DNA of 64,000 bases from Ceratorhiza oryzae-sativae. Lineage: Eukaryota > Basidiomycota > Agaricomycetes > Cantharellales > Ceratobasidiaceae. Position 1 is the first letter of the stretch. Each line of letters opens with the position of its first letter. The stretch spans positions 1 to 64,000 of the forward strand of contig JARWMV010000245.1 in assembly GCA_030998015.1 (NCBI GenBank), given 5' to 3'. Shown one piece after another: positions 1 through 9,958 of the stretch. A program made the position numbers and the translations under genes. Below the pieces are notes generated by a model. It worked only from the letters and a program-made list of their open reading frames with translations. It searched no databases and was not told the DNA's origin.

Positions 1-78
1 ATGCACATGCACATGTTACAAGCAGTGCCCATTGCCCAGTGGCCATTTCTGGTGTGTGTATGCCGTACGCAATGGATA

Positions 79-93
79 CACCACATGTGTGCA
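79..93. repeat. Target-site duplication, left copy (LINE insertion)
   Basis: The 15-mer caccacatgtgtgca occurs here and again, identically, at 1057-1071. The two copies bracket a fragment that ends in a simple (GAT)n tract at its left edge. This is the arrangement expected of target-primed LINE insertion. Confidence 0.85.
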
Positions 94-1056
94 TGATGAT
101 GATGATGATGATGATGAAATCTATTATTTGTATACCGCTAGCAGTCTCACAATGAGCCAAGGCGCGGTCCCGGCCTGATCACGAAGAAGAAGAACCGGGC
201 AACACCCTGCACCGGGGTACAGGGAGAAAGAGTGTAGCGCGAAGAGGGAAGCGAGTCCGAGCGAGACGCCTAAGGCGAGTCACGTGGGGGGAGGGTAACA
301 TTATGGCAAGGAACAAAGCGGACGGCGTCCGAGGCACAGAGAGAGAGGGGAAAGAGAGGGAGAAAGTCTTGAGCCGAGGGCGGGAGCCCTTAGATTAACC
401 GAAGGGGTTTTCTTGTTTGGTAAATGCGTTCGTGTGTTCGAGGAAAGTGATAAGTTTTTCAATGCCTTTCGGCGTGCCGAGTATATCGGGCAGGGAGAGC
501 ATGTCTCCTCGGTCTGTGATAAAAAGGTGGTGAAAGTCAGCGTAGTCTGGGCATTCTAGGAGTATATGCTGTCGGGTTTGTAGAGGTTCGCCGCAAGGGC
601 AGAACGTGTTTTCATCTGGGACGAACCGTTCGTAATATTCTCCGATGAAGGCGTGGCCTGTGAGGGCTTGAGTGAGGCACGAGAATATGGGTCTTGGGGT
701 GTTGAGGAGTGTTTTGCTTGGTTTGCACGAAGGTGGAATTCGGTCTGCTGGTGCGAAGAAACCGCTTGGTTCGCGTGCCGCCCAGGTTTCGAACCAGTCA
801 TTTGATGTTTTGGCCTTGGACTCTCGTTTGATGTTGGTAAGTGTTTTCCTTCCAGAAATGCTTCTTCTATGGGACGACGCCCGTTTAGCTAGTTTGTCAG
901 CGAGGTCGTGGCCACGGATGTCTTCGTGGGCTGGGCAGTATTGGATCGAGATGTTGTGTTCGGGATTTTTGTCTATGAAGTTGAATGCTTGGTTGCGAAT
1001 CGATAAGCGAGTTTTTTGACCTGATCTTGCGTGTCCTTCTAAGGCAACCTCGATGG
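94..1056 (-). mobile_element. 5'-truncated LINE (non-LTR retrotransposon)
   Basis: The fragment lies between perfect 15-bp direct repeats. Read on the minus strand it holds the C-terminal part of a LINE ORF (RNase H plus a Cys/His motif), a short purine/pyrimidine-skewed 3' UTR, and a tail of about eight CAT/ATC trinucleotides at 94-117. The 5' end is cut inside the coding region, as is usual for LINEs that fail to complete reverse transcription. The perfect duplication suggests the insertion is fairly recent compared with the decayed surroundings. The clade (Tad-like or other) cannot be fixed because the reverse transcriptase is missing. Confidence 0.8.
395..1056 (-). pseudogene. LINE polyprotein, RNase H and C-terminal Cys/His region (truncated)
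   Basis: About 220 residues stay open to a stop next to the 3' UTR. Near the N-terminus the motif QYCPAHEDIRGHDLADKLAK matches the end of an RNase H type I domain (Pro-Ala-His, then Gly-His-Asp with Ala-Asp). Further on, a CPCG...TRQHILLECP segment is the Cys/His motif typical of the LINE C-terminus. The reverse transcriptase and endonuclease are absent. The first few codons of this open frame come from the flanking target site, so there is no native start codon. It is a dead fragment with no frameshifts in what remains. Confidence 0.75.
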
Positions 1057-1071
1057 CACCACATGTGTGCA
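1057..1071. repeat. Target-site duplication, right copy (LINE insertion)
   Basis: Identical to the 15-mer at 79-93. It marks the 5' (truncated) end of the minus-strand LINE. Confidence 0.85.
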
Positions 1072-1393
1072 CACAGCTTACACAGAGGCCCTGTCACACT
1101 TGTGTATGTGGCACAAAAACCCCATATCTTGCATTTGTATAGGGCAATCACAGTGCCTGTCCTAGGAGGTGGTTCCTAGCATGTGTACGCCGTATGCAGA
1201 TGCCATAACATATCTGTGTGTGGGTTATGCACATTGCCATTGAGCCAGAGGCTATGTCTTGCTTGTGTACACCATATGTCTGTTTATCACCATGCGTACA
1301 TAGGAGACAGCCATAGCATACTGTGTTTCGATGACTTTATGTGCTGGGCACATATACAGGCTTTGGTCTCAGCATACATGGCAAGATGTTTGT

Positions 1394-1667
1394 CATGTGG
1401 CATCTGTGTATAGGGCACATGTGCAAGCTGTTGTCCTGTGTACGGCGTACACATTGTGTGACCTGCTTCCTACACACAAGTAGATTGAGCTGCAGTGCAC
1501 ACACCCCAAAAGCCAGTTGTGTCCTGGGCGACTGCGCCCAGGACACCTGGCTTTGGTGTGTGCACCAGCTCAATTTCCACCTGCATGTAGGGTGCTAGTC
1601 ACACAATGTGTACGCTGTACACAGGACAACAGCTTGCACATGTGCCCTGTACACAGGTGCCATGTGT
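1394..1667. repeat. Large inverted repeat (foldback), about 135-bp arms
   Basis: The left arm (about 1394-1530) and right arm (about 1535-1667) are imperfect reverse complements around a perfect core, gtcctgggcg-actg-cgcccaggac at 1521-1544. Matching blocks include the segments around tagggcacatgtgcaagctgttgtcctgtgta on the left and their complement at 1610-1650. The arms also carry small indels. It could be a MITE, or an inverted duplication of the local repeat. No coding content is evident. Confidence 0.7.
1437..1453. repeat. Perfect 17-bp palindrome, member of a dispersed motif
   Basis: TGTGTACGGCGTACACA is a perfect palindrome around a central G. Related sequences (tgtgta[c/t]gcc[g/a]ta[c/t][a/g]ca type) recur near 54-70, 1180-1196, 1264-1280, 1605-1622 and 1780-1796, about every 150-200 bp except where the LINE interrupts. 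The function is unknown. Confidence 0.6.
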
Positions 1668-2400
1668 GCCCTAGTAAATGTCATAGCATACACTTCTCCA
1701 AGCAGCTGCAACTCAAGGCTTCCTATCAGCCGAACACCTGATAGGCAAACCATAGGCTCATAATGCCAATATCACAATTGTGTATGCCATACACATTCAT
1801 TTTGGGACATTGGTGTGTATGGGCTTATGGACTGTACCATGTAGTTGTCAACAGTGCACTTTCTGATGGTATGACTGACTACTAACTGGACATGACAGTT
1901 CATGTAGGATACATCCTAGGAGAGGCTCTAGGTGGGGTCCCTGGTTGCCTAGGGCAGACCTGTAGGTGGTGCAGATTGACCCCTCCTAGCCTATCCTATT
2001 GTCCCCTCTAACCTAACCTAACGTACACTCTGGGAGAAATGGACGATTGTCTCTTATTGTTATTTGTTGAATTTTATTTTCATTTTACACATTGAACCAA
2101 TTCACAAAACACAGCACGTGCCCTAGAGTAGACCGCTCAGCTAAATCACCTGGCCTACATATCCTGCAGGGCCTTGCCCAGGGTGGCCAGATTGCTGTTT
2201 TCTCTCTCATGTGGTGCTCTGTACCTTTGTTTCCTCTCAGCATTAGAATTGCTTGAATATGCCTTCTTAACAACTTAGCAAGGGTGGAACTCACATTTTT
2301 GGAATTCAGTTGTCATGGGGCACATATGGTGCACATGTGTGGCTTGACTGTACAGTACTGCTCATTTATATGTGTTGGTAGATTTTCATTTATCATGCCC
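1668..2400. other. Non-coding repeat-rich stretch, no gene seen
   Basis: No open frame with protein-like composition was recognised here. Two to three units of a CCTAAC-like repeat occur near 2010-2025, and one more palindromic motif copy lies at about 1780. Confidence 0.5.
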
Positions 2401-2408
2401 TCACTTGC

Positions 2409-2541
2409 ATATACACTTGTTTACCTGCATTTCTGGAGGACCAGCAGACATGTCACTACTGTGGGAAGCAGGGACACATTGTTGCAAACTGCCCATTGCT
2501 GCCCTTGTCTGAGAGCACCCAGTTGGTGGTGGCTGATGACT
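2409..2541 (+). pseudogene. CCHC zinc-knuckle fragment
   Basis: In one frame (2439 onward) the translation contains CHYCGKQGHIVANC, an exact C-x2-C-x4-H-x4-C zinc knuckle, followed by a stop codon after about 20 more residues. Zinc knuckles of this type sit in Gag-like proteins of retroelements. The frame is open for only about 44 codons and no other domain is attached, so this is a fragment of a transposon protein, not a gene. Confidence 0.45.
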
Positions 2542-2739
2542 GAAAGGGCGGTAATAATATGGGTGTGGGACACACCAGCGTCTACCACTTGTGAGTGTAG
2601 GAACCCCCTTTGGCAATGTGTGGCTGGATGCCCATTGTCATTTTTTATCTTTAATTTTTTGCTGCATTGCTTTGGCGGGAGCTTATGATTGATTTTTTTG
2701 TTTTAGTTTTGTGCATGAGTCTTTTGCTTTTGGTCACAG

Positions 2740-2855
2740 CACCTTATATTTTTTGAGTGGGAAGTATATTGCAAATTGTGCTCTGCACATCCCGTGTGCA
2801 TACTGGGAGTGCACTTTTGAAGGTAGCACTGGGGGTCGGCACGCTTCGTGTGCCA
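2740..2855 (+). repeat. Solitary diverged copy of the 108-bp satellite monomer
   Basis: The block with attgcaaattgtgctctgca, a tactgggagtgcac segment and ttttgaaggtagcac matches the order of sequence in the 6.4-7.5 kb tandem array, with scattered substitutions. It lies 3.6 kb away from that array. Confidence 0.6.
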
Positions 2856-3315
2856 TACCCCCAGGTCATGTGTTGTCATTGATGTAGAAAAACGGCACAC
2901 ATAATCGACCTCTCAATTGTTGATGACAGAAAACTTTGAAGCGCCTGAAGTTGCATAATACTTAATTGCACGTGTCTGTAAGAGAAATGGTAAGGGTGGA
3001 AACTGTTTATATTAGCTGTATCAAAATGTAGATAGCCTGAGTGTATGCAAATTCATGATATTAGAGTGTGCAACCAAAAACCGACCTTACCAAAGTCTGC
3101 CCAGTCACGTCATATAACATTATGAGAAGTTATATTTATGCCTACCAAATGCGTCATGAATGTTTCTCGAATTCATTTCTGCACGATTTTTGCTTGTTAT
3201 TGTTTGGTTCAATGCATTGGTAATACGGTTTACTTCATCGTCATCGGCACTCTTGCGGTCTTCTACCCCAGTAGAAGCACACCGATTGCCCCAATCTACT
3301 ACCTAGGCAACTACA

Positions 3316-6154
3316 ATGCGTCCTAAATCAACTTTTATTCCCAAACGGGGCCAGAAGAACAAAACTCAATGCCAGAAAGCTGTCCTTCAGCGCGGAAGAG
3401 ACAGCCAGCCAACAAGCGGCACAGAACATGTTAGTTATATGCCAGACTGATCAAACCTTGCTAACACGCCCCATGTATGTATGCTACTTAAATATGTCAG
3501 ATTGGGAGTGCTATCTGTGATTTGCAGGCACAGGACTCGAAGCGCTTCAAAAAACTTCTAGCCTGAAGTAAGATTCTTGCCACTTGGTACTCGCATATAT
3601 TTGCCCAGAAGCGCAATCTTGTGAAGGTTGCTGCACGATCAAAGAAGAAGGCAACATTATATGCTAAAAAAAACAAGAATACCCAAACAAAGCTCAATAA
3701 TCTTACCCTTTTGTCAAACAAACAAACCATAGAGCACGCTGACAATATTTGTTGCTTGAAGAGCAAAGCTGAACGGTACAAGGAGTCCAAAGATAGCTGG
3801 AAGAAAAGAACTCGCACTGCTGAAGACTCTCGTCAGCATATGCTGGCTAAAAGGTCGAAAAACACCCAGCAAAAGCCGTGATTCAAAACCAAACTGTCTG
3901 GCGCTTACAGTGTTCAAATTCGGAGCCTATCGTGGAGGCTGGCAATGGCTGGGGTGTCTACGGTTCAGGTCCCAAAGGTCATCCGAATGTGTGCATTAGC
4001 CGTTGGGATAAATGTTGGGCTTATACCTTCACTGCGCTCTGTTGGCCGTTTTATTTTAGAAGGCGGTGTTGGTGCAAAAATCCAAGCTACAGAGATACTG
4101 TCAAAAGCACAAGGTTTGATTAAATCACAGGACTTAACTAATAGCTACTCATGCACATATATGTAGGTGTTACCACCAGCATGGACTCGACGTCGCAGCG
4201 CAATGTTAACTTCAGTAGTATGCACATAATGGCAAATACTGAGGGAACTCACCGGCAGCTACTTCTTGCGGTCCAGTCAACTCCAGACCATACAAGCGAG
4301 ACACAGGTCACAACATTTAAAAATTCTGTTGAGGACTTATGCAACACTACTAGATGTGCCCCTAAAGGTCCTAGTTCTCAGAATACCGATATGATTGCCT
4401 CAGATGTTGCACGGAAACTATGCAGTGCTAATGGGGATCACGCAAAAGATCAGCTCAAAGTAGCTCATCTAGAACAAGAATGAAAAAAGAGTCTTGGATA
4501 GCGCATTTAGGCAACCTAGCGCTGCTGAACTTAGAAAGCGCTGAAGCTGAAAAGGTCTATCTAGATATACAGACTAGCTCTGAATTAGCTGCAGGTGGTG
4601 CGGACGTGTTTGCTACCTTGTCTAATGCCGATCAAGAAAATCTTCATGCTGCTGAGTACCAGAAGATTGTTACTCAGCTAGGAATCGGAGACTTTAATCA
4701 GAGTCTACCAGGTATCCAGCTTGATCGCTCTCAGGTGGTTCGGGGCGGATGCTGTGCCCATAAAGATATGAATGCAGCCAAAGGTGGCGCTTCCAGCATG
4801 CTCACATTTTGGAAAGAAACCCTGTCTCTCACCCCGCCCGCAGTTCTGTTTAACAAGGATAACGATGCTACGGTTGCGCTTTCAAAGATCTCAATTCATC
4901 AATCGCCTGCGGAGCAGCGAGCTATCGCAGTTTCAGAGGCTGGTGCAATAAAGCTTTGTAGTCTTGCAGGTGCCATTTTCAACCACAAAGACAACAAGAA
5001 AGGTCATCAAGATAGTCATGTAGATTTCTTTAGATTATATCATCATTGATTCCAACATTTTCCAGATACTAGCAATGTTCGGTATGGCTCCTATATTGAT
5101 GCTGCAACTGAACTTTGCATGCTACGTCGTGCATACATTGATTTTATGGAACACTGTAAACAGAAGAAGTCGTCTGGAGTCTTGAACCATATGGAGAACA
5201 ATGTGGTGAAGGGTCTTAATTGCCCTGCAACACTGGCTGAGCTTCTTGTTATTGCTCTACGGTCAAATTATTTCCAAGCCGTATATGTGGCTTGTTCGCA
5301 CAGCAACTATTGCTGGAAAAGGCCTTGCCAATCTAGCTGATTTACACAACACAGTCCAACACCACCTCACCTCAATTATTGAAAATCCTGCCCTTGTTCT
5401 GAACGCAAAGGCACTTCCTGCTACGGCCACACTTGATGGTACTGAGTGGCACAATCCAGAAGTAATCCTTGCGCTCCGGCAGTATGAGGCAGAGCTGCCA
5501 TATCTCAAGGACTTATTTGTTGCATTTTGTCGTGGTGCACTACAGACATGGGTTTGCTTTACAGAAGAGTTCTCGGCAGATGGGTCACTAGCTTCACTGA
5601 GCCCTGAGGAGCATGAACTAGCACTTATGCGGCCAACAAATGATGTCAGCAAAGGTGCACTAGGAACCTGGCGTGTCTGGACAAGACGATTTCCACGTCT
5701 GACATTACACAAGTATAATGCGTTGATGAATCGTACAAACAACACTGAAGACTACATGGAGACAACATTTACAGATGAGCAGTATGCGTGGGTTCGAGTG
5801 GAGGCATGACACATTGACTCCTCAAAGCTTGAAGAAGTGTGAAAAACAGGGTTGGTTATCACTGCAGTGCGGGAAGCAGAAAAAAACAAAGTCACACAAG
5901 AGAAAAGGCTAGATCGGCGAATCCAGAGGCAAGAGCATGTTGCTGGGATTCGACTTGAGCTTAATCAGGACAACATAATGAAGCTAAAGGGAGTCGAACT
6001 CAACGATCAAATCAAAGTATATCGACAGGTGCTCACCAACGAGAAAGGTTTCCCAAGTACCAGTAAGCTCAAAGTTGCCGAAAAGAGGGTTTTGGTCTCA
6101 GAGATGGCCTTGAAATATATTCAAACTCAATCTGTCGCTCCGATTTCTGCTTAA
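3316..6154 (+). pseudogene. Broken copy of a multicopy basidiomycete gene family
   Basis: One long protein can be followed in the order expected of an intact gene, but it is split over several frames. It runs from a start at 3316, a Lys-rich coiled-coil stretch (3560-3880), RFILEGGVGAKIQA (about 4047-4090), GDHAKDQLKVAHLEQE (to 4482), a 1-nt frameshift, GCCAHKDMNAAKGG (about 4750) and FNKDND to LAGAIFNHKDNKKGHQD (about 4960-5010). A stop at 5047 and a frameshift near 5245 follow, then two more stops (5807 and about 5838) and a basic coiled-coil end. The Cys/His/Asp-rich core and high copy number resemble an unnamed family I recall from agaricomycete genomes. It may be transposon-derived, but I know of no function. 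Confidence 0.6.
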
Positions 6155-6399
6155 TGCAAGGCTCGCTGCGCATGTATCACATGTCCAATTCTTGAACTTG
6201 TTGCTCAGTCTGTATGTTAAAATACTGGTTCACTGATCTCTATTACATCATGTGGTACACTTTTTCATTCATTCTAGCACTTATACATTGTTTGATAACA
6301 TGGTCAATGTAGCACACAGGATGTGTGCCACCTTTCGTATGGATGTGCTTATGTAAACCGTGGGAGATGGCATGCGAAGTGTGCCGACTCCCAGTAGCA
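6155..6399. other. Intergenic, no gene seen
   Basis: AT-rich sequence between the pseudogene and the satellite array. A partial monomer flank starts near 6325. No other feature was recognised. Confidence 0.5.
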
Positions 6400-7525
6400 C
6401 TGGTGGGACTTGGGCACAGCCACTATCATCAGGTTAGGGAAATTATATTGCAAATTGTGCTCTGCATGTCCGGTGTGCGTACTGGGTACACACTTGTGAA
6501 GGTAGCACCAGTGGGACTTGGGCACAGCCACTATCATCAGGTTAGGGAAATTATATTGCAAATTGTGCTCTGCGTGTCCGGTGTGCGTACTGGGTACGCA
6601 CTTTTGAAGGTAGCACCAGTGGGACTTGGGCACAGCCACTATCATCAGGTTAGGGAAATTATATTGCAAATTGTGCTCTGCGTGTCTGGTATGCATACTG
6701 GGTACGCACTTGTGAAGGCAGCACCAGCGGGACTTGGGCACAGCCACTATCATCAGGTTAGGGAAATTATATTGCAAATTGTGCTCTGCATGTCCGGTGT
6801 GCGTACTGGGTACACACTTGTGAAGGTAGCACCAGTGGGACTTGGGCACAGCCACTATCATCAGGTTAGGGAAATTATATTGCAAATTGTGCTCTGTGTG
6901 TCCGGTGTGCGTACTGGGTACGCACTTGTGGCAGCACCAGCAGGACTTGGGCACAGCCACTATCATCAGGTTAGGGAAATTATATTGCAAATTGTGCTCT
7001 GCGTGTCTGGTATGCATACTGGGTACGCACTTGTGAAGGCAGCACCAGCGGGACTTGGGCACAGCCACTATCATCAGGTTAGGGAAATTATATTGCAAAT
7101 TGTGCTCTGCATGTCCGGTGTGTGTACTGGGTACACACTTGTGAAGGCAGCACCAGTGGGACTTGGGCACAGCCACTATCATCAGGTTAGGGAAATTATA
7201 TTGCAAATTGTGCTCTGCGTGTCCGGTGTGCGTACTGGGTACGCACTTTTGAAGGTAGCACCAGTGGGACTTGGGCACAGCCACTATCATCAGGTTAGGG
7301 AAATTATATTGCAAATTGTGCTCTGCATGTCCAGTATGCATACTGGGTACGCACTTGTGAAGGCAGCACCAGCAGGACTTGGGCACAGCCACTATCATCA
7401 GGTTAGGGAAATTATATTGCAAATTGTGCTCTGCGTGTCTGGTGTGTGTACTGGGTACGCACTTGTGAAGGCAGCACCAGTGGGACTTGGGCACAGCCAC
7501 TATCATCAGGTTAGGGAAGTCATAT
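6400..7525. repeat. 108-bp tandem satellite array, about 11 copies
   Basis: The core cttgggcacagccactatca recurs near 6408, 6515, 6623, 6731, 6838, 6945, 7051, 7160, 7268, 7377 and 7486. The spacing is about 108 bp, with one 3-bp-shorter unit around 6925. Monomers are highly similar and differ mainly by C/T and G/A transitions. Because 108 is divisible by three, the array leaves long frames open on both strands (a 36-residue repeat). These are by-products of the period and I do not call them genes. Confidence 0.95.
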
Positions 7526-7639
7526 TGCATATTGCTCCCTGCTTTCTTCCTGTATGTACCAGTACAGAGGTTTTGTTGTATTGTCCTTGGTCCTGAGTCA
7601 TGATGAACTTGCTTATGTGTTCTTTGCCTTGGTTTCTCA

Positions 7640-7748
7640 TCCTGGGTTCTCCCTACCTTGTTCCCCAGGTGGGAGTTCCCACATACTGGGGTGTTCCCTA
7701 CCTGGTTTTGCTGTTCCCTACCTGGTTTCCTGTTCCCTACCTGGCCCT
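7640..7748. repeat. Short imperfect tandem repeats of a ccctacctgg motif
   Basis: The unit gttccctacctgg(t) recurs several times between about 7655 and 7745 with variable spacers. It directly follows the 108-bp array and does not match its monomer. Confidence 0.6.
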
Positions 7749-7941
7749 ACTCTGTCTTAATAACAATCAAATCTCACAAATTAACTATCCATCCATCACA
7801 AGTACAGATATAAATGACGATTTTGCCATATTCAGATTCTCCTTGAAATTTGGAATTGAATGGTATATAACATGTTATATGTACTGTGCATTTCATATAA
7901 CCAAGGAGCCCATATGCTTCAATGTTGTGGGAATTGATCAT

Positions 7942-7972
7942 GTGATCTACCGTGCGCCGCACGGTAGATCAC
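7942..7972. repeat. Perfect hairpin, 15-bp arms with 1-nt loop
   Basis: The left arm gtgatctaccgtgcg (7942-7956) and right arm cgcacggtagatcac (7958-7972) are exact complements. The pairing continues outward imperfectly (atcat.../...cgtgac). It sits in non-coding sequence and could be one end of a non-autonomous element or a cruciform. Confidence 0.75.
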
Positions 7973-8019
7973 GTGACTCGACATCGACGAAACTGATTGA
8001 GCTGAAAATTTCTGGGTAG

Positions 8020-8940
8020 GTGCGCGGGTGCCAGGGCTACCATCTCACAAAATTTCAGCGCGATTGAATCACTGGTTATTGAGTTATTTCACATTTTTCA
8101 AGAATTTTCACCTTATTTCCTTCCTATAACCAGATTAAGTAATGGTTAAGGGAGGATTAGTCATCTTGGATGACTTGTCCTTTACTCTCTGGCTGACTAA
8201 GTGTCACGTGACTCAGGGTATATTACAAATCCCTGGTCACTTAGTCAGGCACTTCTTGGTCCTCAGGGTCTGAGCACCTGTTCTGGCGCTTTGAGAACCC
8301 TCAGGGTCCCCCAGGCAGGGTCTGGGTGGAGCTGAGTTGAGCCCTTGGCCGGTTGATCCTCAGATCACCGAGTCTGTGGGAGCCTTGGCTTCACATGGAT
8401 CAGCTTGGTACGGACCTTGTTGGTTCTTGGCATTGGTCAGGTGTCTCCCCCTGATTGGCCAGTCGTGTGGAGGAGTGATCACATGGATGGTTACCATGCG
8501 GTCAGGATCAGTCAGCTGTTCTTCTCCTTTGTTCGGTTAAGTCTTCTTCCCTTGGCGTTTCTCACACCAGTGATGTGGCATGTTTGTCTGCCACAGCATA
8601 AAAAGACACAGTGGAAGGGCTCTGATGAGTATCTATGAAAGTCTCTCCCAGGTGATTACCTAGGAGTTCTTAGCCTTTCTTCCGCTCATTGCTGCTTGTG
8701 CTTGCTCCACTTGCACTCACAACTCCTCGCTCCACCTAACCTAACCTGTGTCTGAGGGCTGAAAAGATGGACCCCCCCATCCTTTGGAGTGTTATATAGG
8801 TGCACACAGCTCCAGATTGTGGCCCATGTCAACAATATGCCCAACCTTCTGCAGTCGATATCTTGTTGAGTAGACCAGTTTGGTGTGCTGGTATCTTTGA
8901 AAGAAGATATCTATGAGTTTTGTAAGTGGTGAGTTTCATA
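8020..8940. other. Repeat-derived stretch without a recognisable gene
   Basis: There is no frame with a recognisable protein. The sequence contains a local gtcacgtgactcagg motif near 8203 and another cctaacctaacctg unit near 8737. Confidence 0.45.
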
Positions 8941-9171
8941 TCATCAGGAAAAAGCCCCGGGGCAAATTTGACCTGGTGTGGCAAACTGGGTTGGTTACAT
9001 CATGTAACTGCCCGGGCTGTGTAATCTCTACAAATTTGCCCTGTTTACCCATGGCAAATTGTGCAAACCGGGGTAAATAACAGTGTGTTTCACCTGGGGG
9101 AAGGCAAACTGGGAAAATGGGCAAATTGGATGTAATTTGCCCAAATTTGCCTGGGGCTTTTTTCCTGATGA
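8941..9171. mobile_element. MITE-like foldback element (about 230 bp) with ~30-bp terminal inverted repeats
   Basis: The left end tcatcaggaaaaagcccc with ggggcaaatttg is mirrored at the right end by caaatttgcctggggc followed by ttttttcctgatga. The roughly 30-bp ends match apart from a few differences. Inside, the motif GCAAATTTGCC and its parts recur at least six times, with a perfect gttacatcatgtaac palindrome at about 8993. I see no coding capacity. A target-site duplication is not obvious. It lies immediately upstream of the small gene at 9328. Confidence 0.75.
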
Positions 9172-9327
9172 TGGTGTATACAGACGTGCTTACTACTTTG
9201 CACTCGTCTATAAGGTACGGATTATGCACTCGGGCAACCAGTACGACGTCAATTCCAGGCTTCGCCTCGTCTGAAACGGCAAATATGTCGATATTTCTCG
9301 CTTGCAGAGGCTCGCCCGGAAGTCCGG

Positions 9328-9958
9328 ATGAACTCACGGGAGCTTCACGAGCGAGTTGCTTGGGATACTCTCGTCCGTTACGGTCGTTTTCGCATGACGG
9401 ATATGGGCGATACCGTTCGCACGGCCGATCTTATTGCAGAAAACGAAATTGCTCAAGACAACTCGTATATTCGGGTAGGTATTGTTTATCAATATACATG
9501 AGGGATAACTGATAAACTCAATCTATCAGTACGAGTACTTGCCGGATAAGAACTATCGCAACAATCGTCCGGATGAAGCTATGCGCCGCATCTACTATGC
9601 TTGCGTGCTAGACGTGTTTTACGTCGAGTAGATTCGGAACCGAGCGTAAGCTATCTTTGTATCTGCCCGTATAATATAAAGCTCACCGATTCGTAGGGTC
9701 AATCAGCGAGAGCCTTACTTGCTGGCCCGTGTTCGGGATTGTACAACAAACGGACTGGATGCCGCCCAACCCCAGAATCCGCTTGTTACGTACGAGAGGC
9801 TCGATTCTGAAGAAATCATCAATCTCGGCGCCGTACAACATGCCGTAGGGAGAATCAAGATCAATAATCGCGGTACCTGGGCGATTATTGACCGGAGTCG
9901 AGGCGCGCGTACGGTATTCAATGGTGACGATGGAAATCCCGATCCAAATGTGAACTAA
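9328..9958 (+). CDS. Uncharacterised small protein, three exons, intact
   Basis: Exon 1 begins at the ATG at 9328 (MNSRELHERVAWDTLVRYGR) and ends at 9474. Exon 2 starts at 9530 (YEYLPDKNYRNNRPDEAMRR). A second GT-AG intron removes the in-frame stop after VFYVE and joins to VNQREPYLLARV. The protein ends ...INNRGTWAIIDRS...NPDPNVN. Splicing keeps frame throughout. From memory, similar short proteins accompany Tnp2/CACTA-like transposon proteins in agaricomycetes, so it may be a transposon-associated relic. I cannot name a function. The true N-terminus may have extended upstream before the foldback element arrived. Confidence 0.55.

Noticed and set aside
2010..2025. cctaacctaac resembling a telomeric repeat
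   Set aside because: Only two or three units and not the TTAGGG type usual in fungi; another small run occurs near 8737. Too short to infer an ancient telomere.
6325..7596. Long open frames of about 420 (plus) and 390 (minus) residues
   Set aside because: They are by-products of an 108-bp tandem repeat with a length divisible by three. The repeated 36-residue units have no recognisable domain and both strands are equally open.
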